A stretch of 48,929 nt of DNA from positions 1 through 48,929 of the forward strand of contig CANMSN010000021.1 of NCBI GenBank assembly GCA_947500585.1, read 5' to 3'. This document shows, piece by piece, positions 7,635 to 17,079 of the stretch (within the stretch, counting starts at the first letter, position 1; every line of letters starts with the position of its first letter). The position numbers and the translations under genes are program-made. Below the pieces are notes generated by a model. The model had not been told where the DNA came from. It made no database searches and saw nothing but the letters and a program-made list of their open reading frames with translations. This DNA comes from an uncultured Flavobacteriaceae bacterium (GTDB taxonomy: Bacteria > Bacteroidota > Bacteroidia > Flavobacteriales > Flavobacteriaceae).

Positions 7635-9014
7635 ATGTTAAGCACCGCCGAAATAAAATCACTTATTCTTTCTGGAGAGGGATACAACGTTGAATTTAAA
7701 AAAACGATTCCAAGCAAGGTCAAAGAAATTACTGAAGAGATTTGTGCCTTTGCAAATGCATCTGGGGGAGCAATTATTATCGGTGTAGACGATAATAATG
7801 TCATTCAAGGAGTCACTTTTAATAATGTAAAACGCTCTGCGCTTCAAAATTCTATAAATGAAATAACACCTACATTACATTGCGATGTTTATAATGCAAA
7901 TATTGATGAGAAAGATATAGTAATAATAGAAGTGCCGTCTGGAGTAAATAAGCCCTATGTCCTTTCTGGTGCAATTTATGTACGCCAAGGCCCCAATTCT
8001 CAAAAATTAACAACAGTTGAAGAAATGAGGGATTTCTTCCAGCAGGCTGATAGAATATATTATGATGAAGCACCATGTAAAGCAATTGGTATAACCCAAG
8101 ATATCCCTGAGGCTAATATTAATCAATTTAGAGAATTGGCAGGTTTAGGATCCACCGTTTCAAATGAACAAGTTTTTAATAATTTGAAACTAGTTACCAA
8201 AGAGGGATTTCTTAAAAATGGTGCTGCTTTGTTTTTTGCACAAAAACCAGAACAATTTTTTGAAAAGGCAGTCATACGCTGTATTGTTTTTAACGGTATT
8301 GATAAAAGATATATTGATGATGACAAGACAATGAAGGGTACTTTGTATCAGCAATTCCTTCAAGCGATGTCTTGGTTGAAAAAGAAATTAGATGTTCGTT
8401 ATGATATTGAAGGGGAGGGTTCACAACCACGAAAAGAGCTTTGGGAAATTCCCGAGACAGTTTTTAAAGAAGCCATAGTTAATGCTTTAGCACATAGAGA
8501 TTATTATGATAAAGGTGCTCGTATTGTTATTGAAGTTTTTAATGATAGAGTTGAAGTTTCAAATCCTGGAGGTTTAATAAGTGGCATTCCCAAAAATGAA
8601 TTTGGTAAAAGAAGTTTAAGTAGAAATCCTTTGATATTTGGTCTTTTTGAAAGAATAAGAATGGTAGAACAAGTAGGTTCTGGTATTAGCAGAATGAAAA
8701 ATTTAATGATAGAAGAAAATTTAACACCACCTGAATTTAATACTGAAGGAATATTTACTGTGACATTAAGAAGACCTTTCGATTTTAATAAGTGGGTGGA
8801 TAAGTGGGTCAATAATCTAACAGATAATAGAGTTAATATTATTAAAGCAATTCATAAAAATAGTAAAGTATCCAAAAGGGAATTAGAAGGAATAGTAGGT
8901 GTGACTGCTACTGCCATTGATAATAATATAGATATTTTAAAAAATAAAGGTCTTATTGAAAGAGTAGGAAGTGCAAAAGGAGGGTATTGGAAAATCAATT
9001 ATATCCTACCATAG
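7635..9014 (+). CDS. AlbA_2/Schlafen-type ATP-binding regulator with C-terminal winged helix
   Basis: 459 residues. Residues about 10-130 form an AlbA_2 (Schlafen-like) domain: GYNVEFKKTIPSKVKEITEEICAFANASGGAIIIGV. The centre carries a GHKL-type ATP-binding part with EAIVNALAHRDY near 280 and VEVSNPGGLISGIPKNEF after it. The last 70 residues are a winged helix (SKRELEGIVGVTATAIDNNIDILKNKGLIERVG). Such COG2865 proteins are called RecG-like or transcriptional regulators, but few have known functions and some sit in defence contexts. It is separated by about 100 bases from the replication module, so it looks like ICE cargo with its own promoter. Confidence 0.8.
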   Translation: MLSTAEIKSLILSGEGYNVEFKKTIPSKVKEITEEICAFANASGGAIIIGVDDNNVIQGVTFNNVKRSALQNSINEITPTLHCDVYNANIDEKDIVIIEVPSGVNKPYVLSGAIYVRQGPNSQKLTTVEEMRDFFQQADRIYYDEAPCKAIGITQDIPEANINQFRELAGLGSTVSNEQVFNNLKLVTKEGFLKNGAALFFAQKPEQFFEKAVIRCIVFNGIDKRYIDDDKTMKGTLYQQFLQAMSWLKKKLDVRYDIEGEGSQPRKELWEIPETVFKEAIVNALAHRDYYDKGARIVIEVFNDRVEVSNPGGLISGIPKNEFGKRSLSRNPLIFGLFERIRMVEQVGSGISRMKNLMIEENLTPPEFNTEGIFTVTLRRPFDFNKWVDKWVNNLTDNRVNIIKAIHKNSKVSKRELEGIVGVTATAIDNNIDILKNKGLIERVGSAKGGYWKINYILP

Positions 9015-9137
9015 TGGGTAGATAGGTGGGTAGAAAAAAAGTGTTTAATTATTTTTTAGCCTTTATCCACAACATAATTTCTTGAACGATTGCTGTTAAA
9101 AGTTTTTCTATATTTTGGATGATTTTATTGAAAAAGA

Positions 9138-9788
9138 CTACCATAACCCAGTATTTAAATAATTAGTAATACCCATCAAAATAGTCAGTGCCATAGCCTT
9201 AATGTTTTTAAGTTTTAAAAAATAATTAGCCTCATCGATGTTCGTTAGAAATCCCATTTCTACAAGTATAACAGGACATAGCTGAATGGTTTCTCGAAGC
9301 ACTTGAAAATTAGCAAATTTAATTCCACGCGTTTTAAAACCCAGTTTTTGAGTACTCTCATGTAATATAGATATACCAAGTACAATTGATTTTTTAGTAT
9401 TTTTATATTCTGAATTATGGATATAAACTTCCATCCCTTTTGAAGGCGTTTGTGAAGCATTACAATGTAAAGACACAAATACATGTGCGTTCAAATGTTT
9501 AGCTAATTGGCTTCTGTCTGCTAACGAAATTAAAGTGTCTTTGTATCTGGTTAAGTAGATATCAAATTTATCCTCCAAAAGTGTTTTGTTAAGTTTAATA
9601 ATTCCTTTAGCAATATTCAAAACCACAGTTTTTTCTAGTATACCATTTGCACCAATGGCACCAGAATCATTTCCACCATGTCCAGGGTCAATTATAATCA
9701 CTTTTCGTTGACCAAAAATCAAACACATTTTTAGTATCAAAATCACAAAACTGACGTTTTTGAGCCTTGTTTTCCATTTTATTTTCAT
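9138..9788 (-). CDS. N-acetylmuramoyl-L-alanine amidase (Amidase_3)
   Basis: 216 residues with an N-terminal hydrophobic segment (VSFVILILKMCLIFG) that should export it. The zinc site of Amidase_3 enzymes is complete: His in IIIDPGHGGNDSGA, Glu in GILEKTVVLN, His in VSLHCNAS and the catalytic Glu in VEMGFLTN. The enzyme cuts the peptide from muramic acid in peptidoglycan. It lies inside the ICE, divergent from the tra operon, and probably opens the cell wall for the transfer apparatus. Bacteroidota ICEs often carry such a hydrolase. Confidence 0.9.
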   Translation of the reverse strand: MKIKWKTRLKNVSFVILILKMCLIFGQRKVIIIDPGHGGNDSGAIGANGILEKTVVLNIAKGIIKLNKTLLEDKFDIYLTRYKDTLISLADRSQLAKHLNAHVFVSLHCNASQTPSKGMEVYIHNSEYKNTKKSIVLGISILHESTQKLGFKTRGIKFANFQVLRETIQLCPVILVEMGFLTNIDEANYFLKLKNIKAMALTILMGITNYLNTGLW

Positions 9789-9884
9789 AATTGATTGGAT
9801 TTTTTATGTCAATTTTCATACGATTTAGTTTGCTTTGTTTGCAATTAAAATCAAAGGAATTTAAATAATATTATTTACATAAAA

Positions 9885-9899
9885 TACTGATAATCAGTA
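9885..9899. promoter_or_regulatory. Palindrome in the amidase-tra divergent promoter region
   Basis: TACTGA-TAA-TCAGTA forms a 6-bp perfect dyad about 65 bases before the likely traE start and about 100 bases from the amidase start. It is followed at once by TTTGTATTC, a -7-like region. It is a plausible operator for repressing the transfer operon. No regulator can be assigned. Confidence 0.4.
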
Positions 9900-9965
9900 A
9901 TTTGTATTCAAATATAATGTATTTTTCATACTATAAAAATGAAACAAAACTTAAACCATTTTAGT

Positions 9966-10253
9966 ATGAAAAAATCAATGTATTTAACCGCTTTATTATT
10001 TGCTATTTCAAATCTCATGTTTGCGCAAATTGGAGGAATAGAAGATTCTGTAAATGATGTTTCCGATACCATCAGAAGCATCTTTCCTATCATTTTGGGA
10101 GTTATTTTCCTGATTGGATTCTTATTCAATGCAGGTCATTTCTTTGGTGAGAATGCCGATTTGAAAAAAGGAATTACACGTGTATTGGTCTTTGTCCTGA
10201 TAGCAGGGGCAGTCGTAGGCATTTTTACGTACCTGATAACCATTGTGGTCTAG
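9966..10253 (+). CDS. traE: TraE-like conjugal transfer protein (DUF4134, VirB2-like)
   Basis: About 95 residues from ATG 9966; an in-frame ATG at 9939 would add nine residues before the signal peptide. The signal peptide MKKSMYLTALLFAISNLMFA is followed by a short acidic part and two membrane segments (IFPIILGVIFLIGFLFNAGHFF, then VFVLIAGAVVGIFTYLITIV). This is the DUF4134/TraE pattern, the probable pilin-like VirB2 counterpart in CTnDOT-type systems. It is first in the tra operon and its stop overlaps the GTG of the next gene (TAGTG). Confidence 0.85.
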   Translation: MKKSMYLTALLFAISNLMFAQIGGIEDSVNDVSDTIRSIFPIILGVIFLIGFLFNAGHFFGENADLKKGITRVLVFVLIAGAVVGIFTYLITIVV

Positions 10254-10537
10254 TGAAAACCTATGAAGTCTATAAGCATATAAGAAAGCGCGCAGTGATT
10301 ATGGGGCTACCCATAGCACTGTTCGCACTCATGATGACATCGGTAATGGGATCACTACTGGTTATTATCTTTTCGTTTAGTTTTTTGGTTATTATCTCTG
10401 TGTTTATATGGAATACTGCTTTATATATCGCATTGACTAACCTTACTAAATATGCAGGTGTATTGTACTTCAAAAACGTGTTTCCACAAACAATCAGTAA
10501 CAAAAAAGAAAGTCAACTCTATTATGAAGACTCATAA
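10253..10537 (+). CDS. traF: TraF-like conjugal transfer protein (DUF4133, VirB3-like)
   Basis: 94 residues with a GTG start that shares one base with the traE stop. A basic N-terminus (YKHIRKRAV) is followed by a hydrophobic hairpin of two membrane segments (about 18-60) and a short tail with YFKNVFPQTISNKKESQLYYED. Size, topology and position between traE and the VirB4 ATPase match DUF4133/TraF, the VirB3 counterpart in the inner-membrane part of the T4SS. The operon position makes the assignment firm. Confidence 0.85.
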   Translation: MKTYEVYKHIRKRAVIMGLPIALFALMMTSVMGSLLVIIFSFSFLVIISVFIWNTALYIALTNLTKYAGVLYFKNVFPQTISNKKESQLYYEDS

Positions 10538-10560
10538 TGGGCACGTATTAATAAATCGTC

Positions 10561-12960
10561 ATGAAAAAAATAAACCTATCTGGACATTATCCAATTATAG
10601 ATATTCAAGGTCATAGTCTATTTGCCAATAATGGTAATGTGGTGCTGTGTTATAAAGGGCATTTACCTGAAATTTATTCACTTTCTGAAAAAGACTTTGA
10701 AGATATTCATGGTTCGTGGTTTCAGGCATTCAAATCTTTACCAACAGGAACGGTAATCCACAAACAAGATATTTATCAAAAAGTAGCTTCCGATGGCACC
10801 AATATCCCTAATCATAGCTTTTTGGAAAAAGCCACTCACGATTATTTTATAGGACGGGAATACATACAACACCATTGCTATTTATTTTTTATTCTGCCCT
10901 ATAATAAAGCCTTAAATGCTTCAAAGTTTACCAATCCATTCCGCAAAGCAGAAAAAGGGATTCACAAAAAAATGGATCATAAGGTTCAGGAATTCGTCAC
11001 AAGTGTTAAGGACGCTATTTCTTTTATTAATAACAGTCGAAAGCTGTCTTTTAGTCCTATGGAATCTCATGGCATAATGAATCTGACCCATACCTATTTT
11101 AATGGGTTTAATGATGGATTTGATACCGATATTCAACTCAAAAAATCAAGTATAGACATCGGCGAAAACCATTTTGATGTGCTGGCAGTTAACAGTGAAC
11201 TCTGTTTTGGAGGCACCGTACAAACGAGTAAGACTAATGACAAATTTACTTCTGATGATTTTGTGTTCCATCAAGGGTTTATTGATGGGATCGGTTTGAA
11301 CCTCGATGAAAACCATATGATTAATCAAATTATATATTTAGATGATAAGCTTAAATGGAGAAAACTACTGGATAAAAAAATAGAGGAGTTAAACAAAAGC
11401 TCCAATTTTGGAACGCAAAATAAAATCATCTTAGAAAAGATTGAGGACATTGTTGCCAAAATAAATAAAGATGATAACTCGAGAATCATAAGAGGGCATC
11501 TCAACATCATTTTTTGGTCTCCTGAAGCTGAACAGCTGAGTACTATTGCATCAAAGATTAAAACGGAGTTTAAGGAACTCGATATTGTGCCTTACTATCC
11601 TAAAGGTCAAGAACGCAAACATTATTTTTTGAATTCGTATTGTTGTTTCTCATCGAACTTCTCAAATGAAGATGTATATGTCACCGATTTAAAACACGCC
11701 CTCTGTTTATACATAAACAATTCAAATTACTTGTCAGATGCCACTGGGGTTATTTTTAATGACAGGCAACATAATATACCGGTGCTCAAAGATGTATGGG
11801 ACGAAAATAAAAAACGTATTAAAGCGCGGAATTTTGCCATTTTCGCGCCAACAGGTGAAGGGAAATCTTTTTTGGCCAATAACATTTTACGCCAGTATTT
11901 CGAGAATAAAGTACGCTTGGTGATTATTGATTTAGGAGGTTCGTATGCCAAGTTTGCTAAGTTGTACCCAGACGATCATATTATTCTACGCTACGAGCAA
12001 GGAAAAAACCTGGGAATTAATCCGTTTTACATTTCAAATGACAGTGATTTAACGCCAGAACGCTTAGAGGATTTAGCTGTTTTTATACTGGAACTCTTAG
12101 CTTCAGGTCAAGAAACAACCAAAGCGGAAGAAGTCGCCGTAAAAAAAGTATTGTTGCATTACTACAAGGCTATTCGAACTGGACATTCGTTAGCGTCATT
12201 ATATCAATTCGTAGACAATAGAAAGGATACCCTAATTGACGAGATTAAAGTCAGAGAAACGCATTTTAGCGTTTACAATTTTTTACATATCCTTTCAGAA
12301 TATGTGGATCACGGACTCTATAGTTTTTTATTCAATGTCAGTGAAGACCAGACGTATAAAATGGAAGACAAACGTTTGATTGTTTTTGAACTGGATGAAG
12401 TCAAGGACAATAAGGAAATCCTTTCGGTGATGTTAAAACTCATCAAGTCTGCTATTCAGCGTACCATTTGGCGTAATCGTTCTGAAAGGGGGATCATATT
12501 GTTTGATGAGTTTGCTAAACAATTGAAGTTTGGCAATGTTTTGGAGAGTGTAGAATTCTATTACCAAGCCATTCGTAAACAGAACGGTGCCATCGGCATC
12601 ATTTTACAATCCATTAATCAACTGCCAGATAATTCCACTTCAGCCAGTATTCTAGAGAATACACAAGTCATTTACAGTCTTAGAAATGAGAAAGGCTATG
12701 AGGAACTTCAAAAGCGTTTGAATCTCTCAAGTCATGATTTGAATCAATTAAAATCGATTCGTAATAATCTCACTGGAGATCGAAAATACACAGAAATGTT
12801 TATCAAGATCGGGAAGGAAAGCAACATTTTCCGTCTCGAAGTCCCAAAAGAAGTTTATGCTGCTTACCTCACAGATGGTAAAGAAAGCGAGGCTATTATG
12901 GCCATTTATGAAGAAACTCAAAATATGGAAACCGCCATTAACACATTTATTAATTCTTAA
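10561..12960 (+). CDS. traG: TraG-family conjugation ATPase (VirB4-like)
   Basis: 799 residues, the usual length for Bacteroidota conjugative-transposon TraG. The C-terminal ATPase domain has Walker A FAPTGEGKSFLANN near residues 427-440 and Walker B RGIILFDEFAKQL near 641-653, followed by QNGAIGIILQSINQLP. The N-terminal half is the VirB4-type domain and has no membrane segments. The enzyme powers assembly of the T4SS and pilus at the cytoplasmic face. Despite the name it is not the VirD4 coupling protein. It is intact and well conserved, so the transfer operon appears functional at this step. Confidence 0.93.
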   Translation: MKKINLSGHYPIIDIQGHSLFANNGNVVLCYKGHLPEIYSLSEKDFEDIHGSWFQAFKSLPTGTVIHKQDIYQKVASDGTNIPNHSFLEKATHDYFIGREYIQHHCYLFFILPYNKALNASKFTNPFRKAEKGIHKKMDHKVQEFVTSVKDAISFINNSRKLSFSPMESHGIMNLTHTYFNGFNDGFDTDIQLKKSSIDIGENHFDVLAVNSELCFGGTVQTSKTNDKFTSDDFVFHQGFIDGIGLNLDENHMINQIIYLDDKLKWRKLLDKKIEELNKSSNFGTQNKIILEKIEDIVAKINKDDNSRIIRGHLNIIFWSPEAEQLSTIASKIKTEFKELDIVPYYPKGQERKHYFLNSYCCFSSNFSNEDVYVTDLKHALCLYINNSNYLSDATGVIFNDRQHNIPVLKDVWDENKKRIKARNFAIFAPTGEGKSFLANNILRQYFENKVRLVIIDLGGSYAKFAKLYPDDHIILRYEQGKNLGINPFYISNDSDLTPERLEDLAVFILELLASGQETTKAEEVAVKKVLLHYYKAIRTGHSLASLYQFVDNRKDTLIDEIKVRETHFSVYNFLHILSEYVDHGLYSFLFNVSEDQTYKMEDKRLIVFELDEVKDNKEILSVMLKLIKSAIQRTIWRNRSERGIILFDEFAKQLKFGNVLESVEFYYQAIRKQNGAIGIILQSINQLPDNSTSASILENTQVIYSLRNEKGYEELQKRLNLSSHDLNQLKSIRNNLTGDRKYTEMFIKIGKESNIFRLEVPKEVYAAYLTDGKESEAIMAIYEETQNMETAINTFINS

Positions 12961-12972
12961 ACACAACCTATT

Positions 12973-13554
12973 ATGAAAAACACATTTAAAACATGGATCA
13001 TTGTATGTATACTTATCCTCTTACTGCCAGCAAGTGCTGCATGTCAAGGGATGCCTGTATACGACAACACCAACTTTATCAGTTTAGCCAAATCATTGAT
13101 TGAATCTGCAAAACAGACCTCGGAATTACTCAAAACTGTAGAGTTTTTAAGGACACAAAAGGAGAATATTGAACAGGTCAATAATGTGATCAAACAGCTT
13201 AAGGCTGTTAACGAATTGGCTAAGAACAACCAAAAGCTTTTTAATATTGTCCAAGATGATTTAAGGGAGATTTTAAATTCACCCTATATCAAACCTGATG
13301 AAGTGACCAAAGTATCAGAATCCTTTAATAGCATCATTGAAAGTTCATTGGAAGGTCTGGATTATATCGATCAAATTCTTTCTAGTGGGAATCTTAAAAT
13401 GACGGATGCAGAGCGAGCAGAAGTCTTAAAGGGTATTGAATTACAATCGAAAGACATGGTGGCAGAGATTGAAGCCAAGACCAGGCGTTACAAGGAAATT
13501 ATTGCTTTTCGAGAAATGCAAGATAAAATCAATAACAGAGCAACTAATTTCTAA
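12973..13554 (+). CDS. traI: TraI-like periplasmic conjugal transfer protein (DUF4141, VirB5-like position)
   Basis: 193 residues. A signal peptide ending near PASAACQG is followed by a long helical coiled-coil region (SLAKSLIESAKQTSELLKTVEFLRTQKENIEQVNNV and onward) and no membrane segment after the signal. This matches the secreted helical protein (DUF4141/TraI) that sits between TraG and TraJ in CTnDOT-type operons, where VirB5 sits in other T4SSs. Its TAA overlaps the ATG of traJ by one base, so the two are translationally coupled. Confidence 0.75.
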   Translation: MKNTFKTWIIVCILILLLPASAACQGMPVYDNTNFISLAKSLIESAKQTSELLKTVEFLRTQKENIEQVNNVIKQLKAVNELAKNNQKLFNIVQDDLREILNSPYIKPDEVTKVSESFNSIIESSLEGLDYIDQILSSGNLKMTDAERAEVLKGIELQSKDMVAEIEAKTRRYKEIIAFREMQDKINNRATNF

Positions 13555-14396
13555 TGGCAAGTATTTTTTTAGGTATCGGATTGGAATATGTTGATGCGGT
13601 TTTTACCACCATCAAAAACAGTGACTTCTCCCAGTACACCATTACTGGAATGAAGACGCTAGCCATATTGTTTTTTCTCATTAATATCCTAAAAAAATAC
13701 AATGAGGGTGTTGCCAATAACGACGGTTTTACTTGGGGTTTGACACCAACAGAATTGGCAAAGAATTTTGCCGTAGTTATTCTCGTTATTTTCTCTACGC
13801 AAGTATTAGACGTCTTTGACACGATTCTTGTAGCCATTGAAAACCAATACCGAGACACGGCTCCGGCACTCCTCCCATTACAAATGCAAGATGTAGATTT
13901 GGAACAGGATGTGGGTGCCCTGGAAGCCGCCAAAAAAGCTATGGCGATGTTATATGAAGCCTTGGTGACACCACTATATAGTTTAAAACTTATGGCGTTT
14001 ATCGGGGGCATATTTTTATGGCTATTAGATCTATTCATCTACCCCTTGTTTTTAGCAGAGCGTTATTTCTTGTTAGGCATCATGCAAGCTTTTTTTCCTT
14101 TGGTGATTAGTTTGGCTGTATTTGAAAAGTTTAGAGCATTGGCCTATAATTTCTTTAAACTCTATGCTGGAGTCTATATGTTAGTCCCTGCCTTTTTCCT
14201 AGTCAATGTTTTTGAGAATAATCTTTATACAGAAATTAACAGCAACTTTTGGACCGATCTATTCGGAACGGATTGGGGAAGCCATTTTTTTGCACCATTG
14301 TTACAATTTGGTTCTATAGGATTTATAGTGCTATTGAAATTCAAACTCTATCGAAGAGCTACCTCCTTTGTCTTTAGACTTTTTTCAGGAGGATAA
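13554..14396 (+). CDS. traJ: TraJ-like polytopic membrane protein (VirB6-like)
   Basis: 280 residues with about five to six membrane segments, for example TLAILFFLINIL, NFAVVILVIFSTQVLDVF, LMAFIGGIFLWLLDLFIYPLF and FGSIGFIVLLKF. Between them is a charged loop (NQYRDTAPALLPLQMQDVDLEQD). The topology and operon place match TraJ, the VirB6 counterpart that forms the inner-membrane channel. The start follows directly on the traI stop. Confidence 0.85.
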   Translation: MASIFLGIGLEYVDAVFTTIKNSDFSQYTITGMKTLAILFFLINILKKYNEGVANNDGFTWGLTPTELAKNFAVVILVIFSTQVLDVFDTILVAIENQYRDTAPALLPLQMQDVDLEQDVGALEAAKKAMAMLYEALVTPLYSLKLMAFIGGIFLWLLDLFIYPLFLAERYFLLGIMQAFFPLVISLAVFEKFRALAYNFFKLYAGVYMLVPAFFLVNVFENNLYTEINSNFWTDLFGTDWGSHFFAPLLQFGSIGFIVLLKFKLYRRATSFVFRLFSGG

Positions 14397-14435
14397 GTAA
14401 CAAATACATCTAATAACTCATAGCATATACCCATC

Positions 14436-15062
14436 ATGAAAACACCTTATAAGAATATCTACCAAGTACTCAAGCTCAACCGGTTTATAGTTTTGGTGGT
14501 CGTTATTGGAGCCGTTTTAACATGCATGGTTTCCGTTTTCCTGGTTATTAAATTACATAAGGAGACGGTTAATAATGCTTTTGTGGTTAATACAGCAGGT
14601 GAGATCATTCCAATTAAACTGGTGTCTCAACAGGAAAATTTAGAAGTGGAAGTGTTAGCACATATAGATTTGTTCCATACCTATTTCTATCATATTGATG
14701 CCAGTAATTATGAAAAGCATTTAAAGAAGGCCTTGTGGTTAGGGAATAGCTCAATAGATGCGTTGTACAGACAGAAAAAAGCAGACGGCGTATATAATCG
14801 GCTATTACAATATTCACTAGTGCAGAACGTCTTGAGTATTCAATCCAAGGTAGATATTCAAAAAGAACCTTACCGCTTTGAAACTAAAACCATTTTTGAA
14901 ATTAATCGAGGATCCGTGACCGATACGTATGAATTGAGTACTTCTGGGCATCTCATCCATGTTGATAGACACTTTCCTAATAACACCCACGGCCTTTTAA
15001 TTACCAACTTTTTTGAAAACACTTTACAAAAATTAGAAAATTATGAAAGCAAAAAAAAATAG
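14436..15062 (+). CDS. traK: TraK-like conjugal transfer protein (VirB8-like)
   Basis: 208 residues. A short cytoplasmic N-terminus (YKNIYQVLKLNRFI) leads into one membrane helix (VLVVVIGAVLTCMVSVFLVI) and a periplasmic domain with HIDLFHTYFYHIDASNYEKHL and ALWLGNSSIDALYRQKK. This is the TraK pattern of Bacteroidota conjugative transposons, related in fold to VirB8. The gene overlaps traM by 20 bases, which indicates tight co-translation. Confidence 0.87.
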   Translation: MKTPYKNIYQVLKLNRFIVLVVVIGAVLTCMVSVFLVIKLHKETVNNAFVVNTAGEIIPIKLVSQQENLEVEVLAHIDLFHTYFYHIDASNYEKHLKKALWLGNSSIDALYRQKKADGVYNRLLQYSLVQNVLSIQSKVDIQKEPYRFETKTIFEINRGSVTDTYELSTSGHLIHVDRHFPNNTHGLLITNFFENTLQKLENYESKKK

Positions 15063-15972
15063 AATTGTATTTACATTAGTCATCATAGGCGTTTTACTGT
15101 TTATTGGATTTTATACTTCGATAGTATTGGGCGAAGATGAAAAGCCTACCATTGAAAACAATAAAATTCCAGTTCCTAAATTGGAAGATGAACAAAAAGC
15201 ATATGACTCTAAGCTGGAAGCCTTAGATGATTTAAAGGAAGTGAGGCAAACGAATGCACCTAGTATTTATGATGAGCGTTTATTGGATTCTACAGGACTT
15301 TATGATCAAGATTTATTAAATAAGACAAAGATGCGAATCGTAGATAGTATCTATAATGAAGGGCGTATTAGTTATTCTGATAAAACAATTAGAACTCCAA
15401 AGCCTATAGAGCGACACAAACCAGTCAAAAGGGATTCCATTCTTAAAAAAAATATTGAGGAAAACGAAATACAAACTAAGGAATTGGCTTTAGAGCATCA
15501 ATTGTTTTTTGCATCGAACCCTTCAAAAAATGCTTCACAAAATTTTAAACATACGGATAGCCTAATTTACGCTAGAGTGGATGGCACACAAACGGTATTG
15601 GCTAATTATCGTTTACTGATGCGATTGATTAAAGCTGCAAAAATTGGTAATCATATATTACCAAAAAATACAGCTGTTTATGGTTTTGTCAGTTTTAAAC
15701 CCAATAGAACGATTATCAACATTGAGCACATCCAGCATAAACCAGTGAAGCTAAAAGCCTTTGATTTTCAAGATGGGAGTGAAGGGATTTATATAGAGAA
15801 CAGTTTTAGAGCTCAAGCTAGTCAGGAAGTTATAGAAGATGTCGTCAATGATATTAATATTGCTGGTGTCCCTCAAGTCAGTGGTGTCAAGAATATATTC
15901 CAACGCAATAACCGAAATGTTAGAGTTACTGTAGCAGATAATTACAAACTTATATTAAAACCAGAACCATGA
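15043..15972 (+). CDS. traM: TraM-like conjugal transfer protein (VirB10-like)
   Basis: 309 residues. One N-terminal membrane helix (FTLVIIGVLLFIGFYTSIVLG) is followed by a long charged linker (about 40-160). The C-terminal domain contains LMRLIKAAKIGNHILPKNTAVYGFVSFKPNR and VVNDINIAGVPQVSGVKNIFQRN. This is the TraM family of conjugative transposons, equivalent to VirB10, which links the inner and outer membrane complexes. Its stop overlaps the traN start by 4 bases. Confidence 0.85.
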   Translation: MKAKKNRIVFTLVIIGVLLFIGFYTSIVLGEDEKPTIENNKIPVPKLEDEQKAYDSKLEALDDLKEVRQTNAPSIYDERLLDSTGLYDQDLLNKTKMRIVDSIYNEGRISYSDKTIRTPKPIERHKPVKRDSILKKNIEENEIQTKELALEHQLFFASNPSKNASQNFKHTDSLIYARVDGTQTVLANYRLLMRLIKAAKIGNHILPKNTAVYGFVSFKPNRTIINIEHIQHKPVKLKAFDFQDGSEGIYIENSFRAQASQEVIEDVVNDINIAGVPQVSGVKNIFQRNNRNVRVTVADNYKLILKPEP

Positions 15973-16769
15973 AAAAACAGATCATCATAATCCTTATCGT
16001 TTTCTCTAACGAAATAATCGCACAAAAACCCCTAGATACTATTTATGCTAACGAAAGTAAAAATGTAGCACTTTTTTTTCCTGAAGCTATTCGTCAAGGT
16101 CTAACGGGAGCAAATAATTTTGTGTTTACTTACAACAGAGAAAAGGCGCAATACTTTGGCTTATTACAAGCAACTCCGGGTAAAGACAGTAATTTGTTGG
16201 CCGTAACTGAAAATGGCTATGTGTATTCCTATATCTTAAAGTACAAGGATCAATTGTCAAAACTTAATTATTTCATTTCGGAAAAAGAACGTATTGGTAG
16301 TGAGAGACCTAAAGAAGTTGAGTCCATACCTATCCTCAAACCAAAACCTTCGGATGAAAGTAGCACACCATATTTTCAAAAGGTCAGTGCTTATTTGCTG
16401 AAATTAAAGCATCGATCTATGGCTTCTAAACGTGAAAATGGAATGAGACTTCAATTGCAAAAAAAGACTTATGATTCTTCTGAGGTTTACTTAGTTTTTG
16501 AAATAAAAAATAACTCAGAAATTGATTTTGAGATCGATTATCTGAAAATTTATAGAGCTACGGGGAACAAAAAGCGAAAAGCGTCTTTCCAGAGCTTGGA
16601 GCAAGCTGCTATTTATAAACACAAAAGGCCTAATGATATTGGGCCAGGAGGGAAGAAGCGATTTGTTTATGTATTGCCCAAGTTCGTTCTTGGAGACCAT
16701 GAAAAGTTAATGGTTGAACTCAAAGAACTAAATGGGAGTAGATTTGTAAGCCTTAAAACAAAATTGTGA
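15969..16769 (+). CDS. traN: TraN-like conjugal transfer protein (DUF4138, VirB9-like)
   Basis: 266 residues with a signal peptide (MKKQIIIILIVFSNEIIAQ). The mature part starts with DTIYANESKNVALFFPEAIRQGLTG, a DUF4138/TraN hallmark, and continues with NFVFTYNREKAQYFGLLQA and a C-terminal beta-rich domain. TraN is the outer-membrane-complex partner of TraM. It is the last tra gene seen; traO, P and Q of CTnDOT are missing. Only one base separates its stop from the stop of the convergent integrase fragment. Confidence 0.87.
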   Translation: MKKQIIIILIVFSNEIIAQKPLDTIYANESKNVALFFPEAIRQGLTGANNFVFTYNREKAQYFGLLQATPGKDSNLLAVTENGYVYSYILKYKDQLSKLNYFISEKERIGSERPKEVESIPILKPKPSDESSTPYFQKVSAYLLKLKHRSMASKRENGMRLQLQKKTYDSSEVYLVFEIKNNSEIDFEIDYLKIYRATGNKKRKASFQSLEQAAIYKHKRPNDIGPGGKKRFVYVLPKFVLGDHEKLMVELKELNGSRFVSLKTKL

Positions 16770-17079
16770 GTCAGATGTTATGGTCTTTGGCAATTTGAAA
16801 TTTATCCCTTAAAACTTTCATGTCATCGCTTACTTTTCTATCTAATATTTTGGCATAATGCTGGGTTGTTTTTATTGATTTATGACCCAGCATTTTGCTT
16901 ACGGATTCAATAGGTACACCATTAGTTAGTGTTACCGTTGTTGCAAATGTATGTCGAGCTAAATGAAACGTTAAGTTCTTTCGTATGTCACAAATATCTG
17001 CGATTTCTTTTAAATAAGCATTCATCTTTTGATTACTTAAAACAGGAAGAACACGTTCAGTGTGAATGATATCAGGATG

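Noticed and set aside
13544-14038. A 164-residue minus-strand frame.
   Set aside because: It is the antisense shadow of traJ and lacks any recognisable domain.
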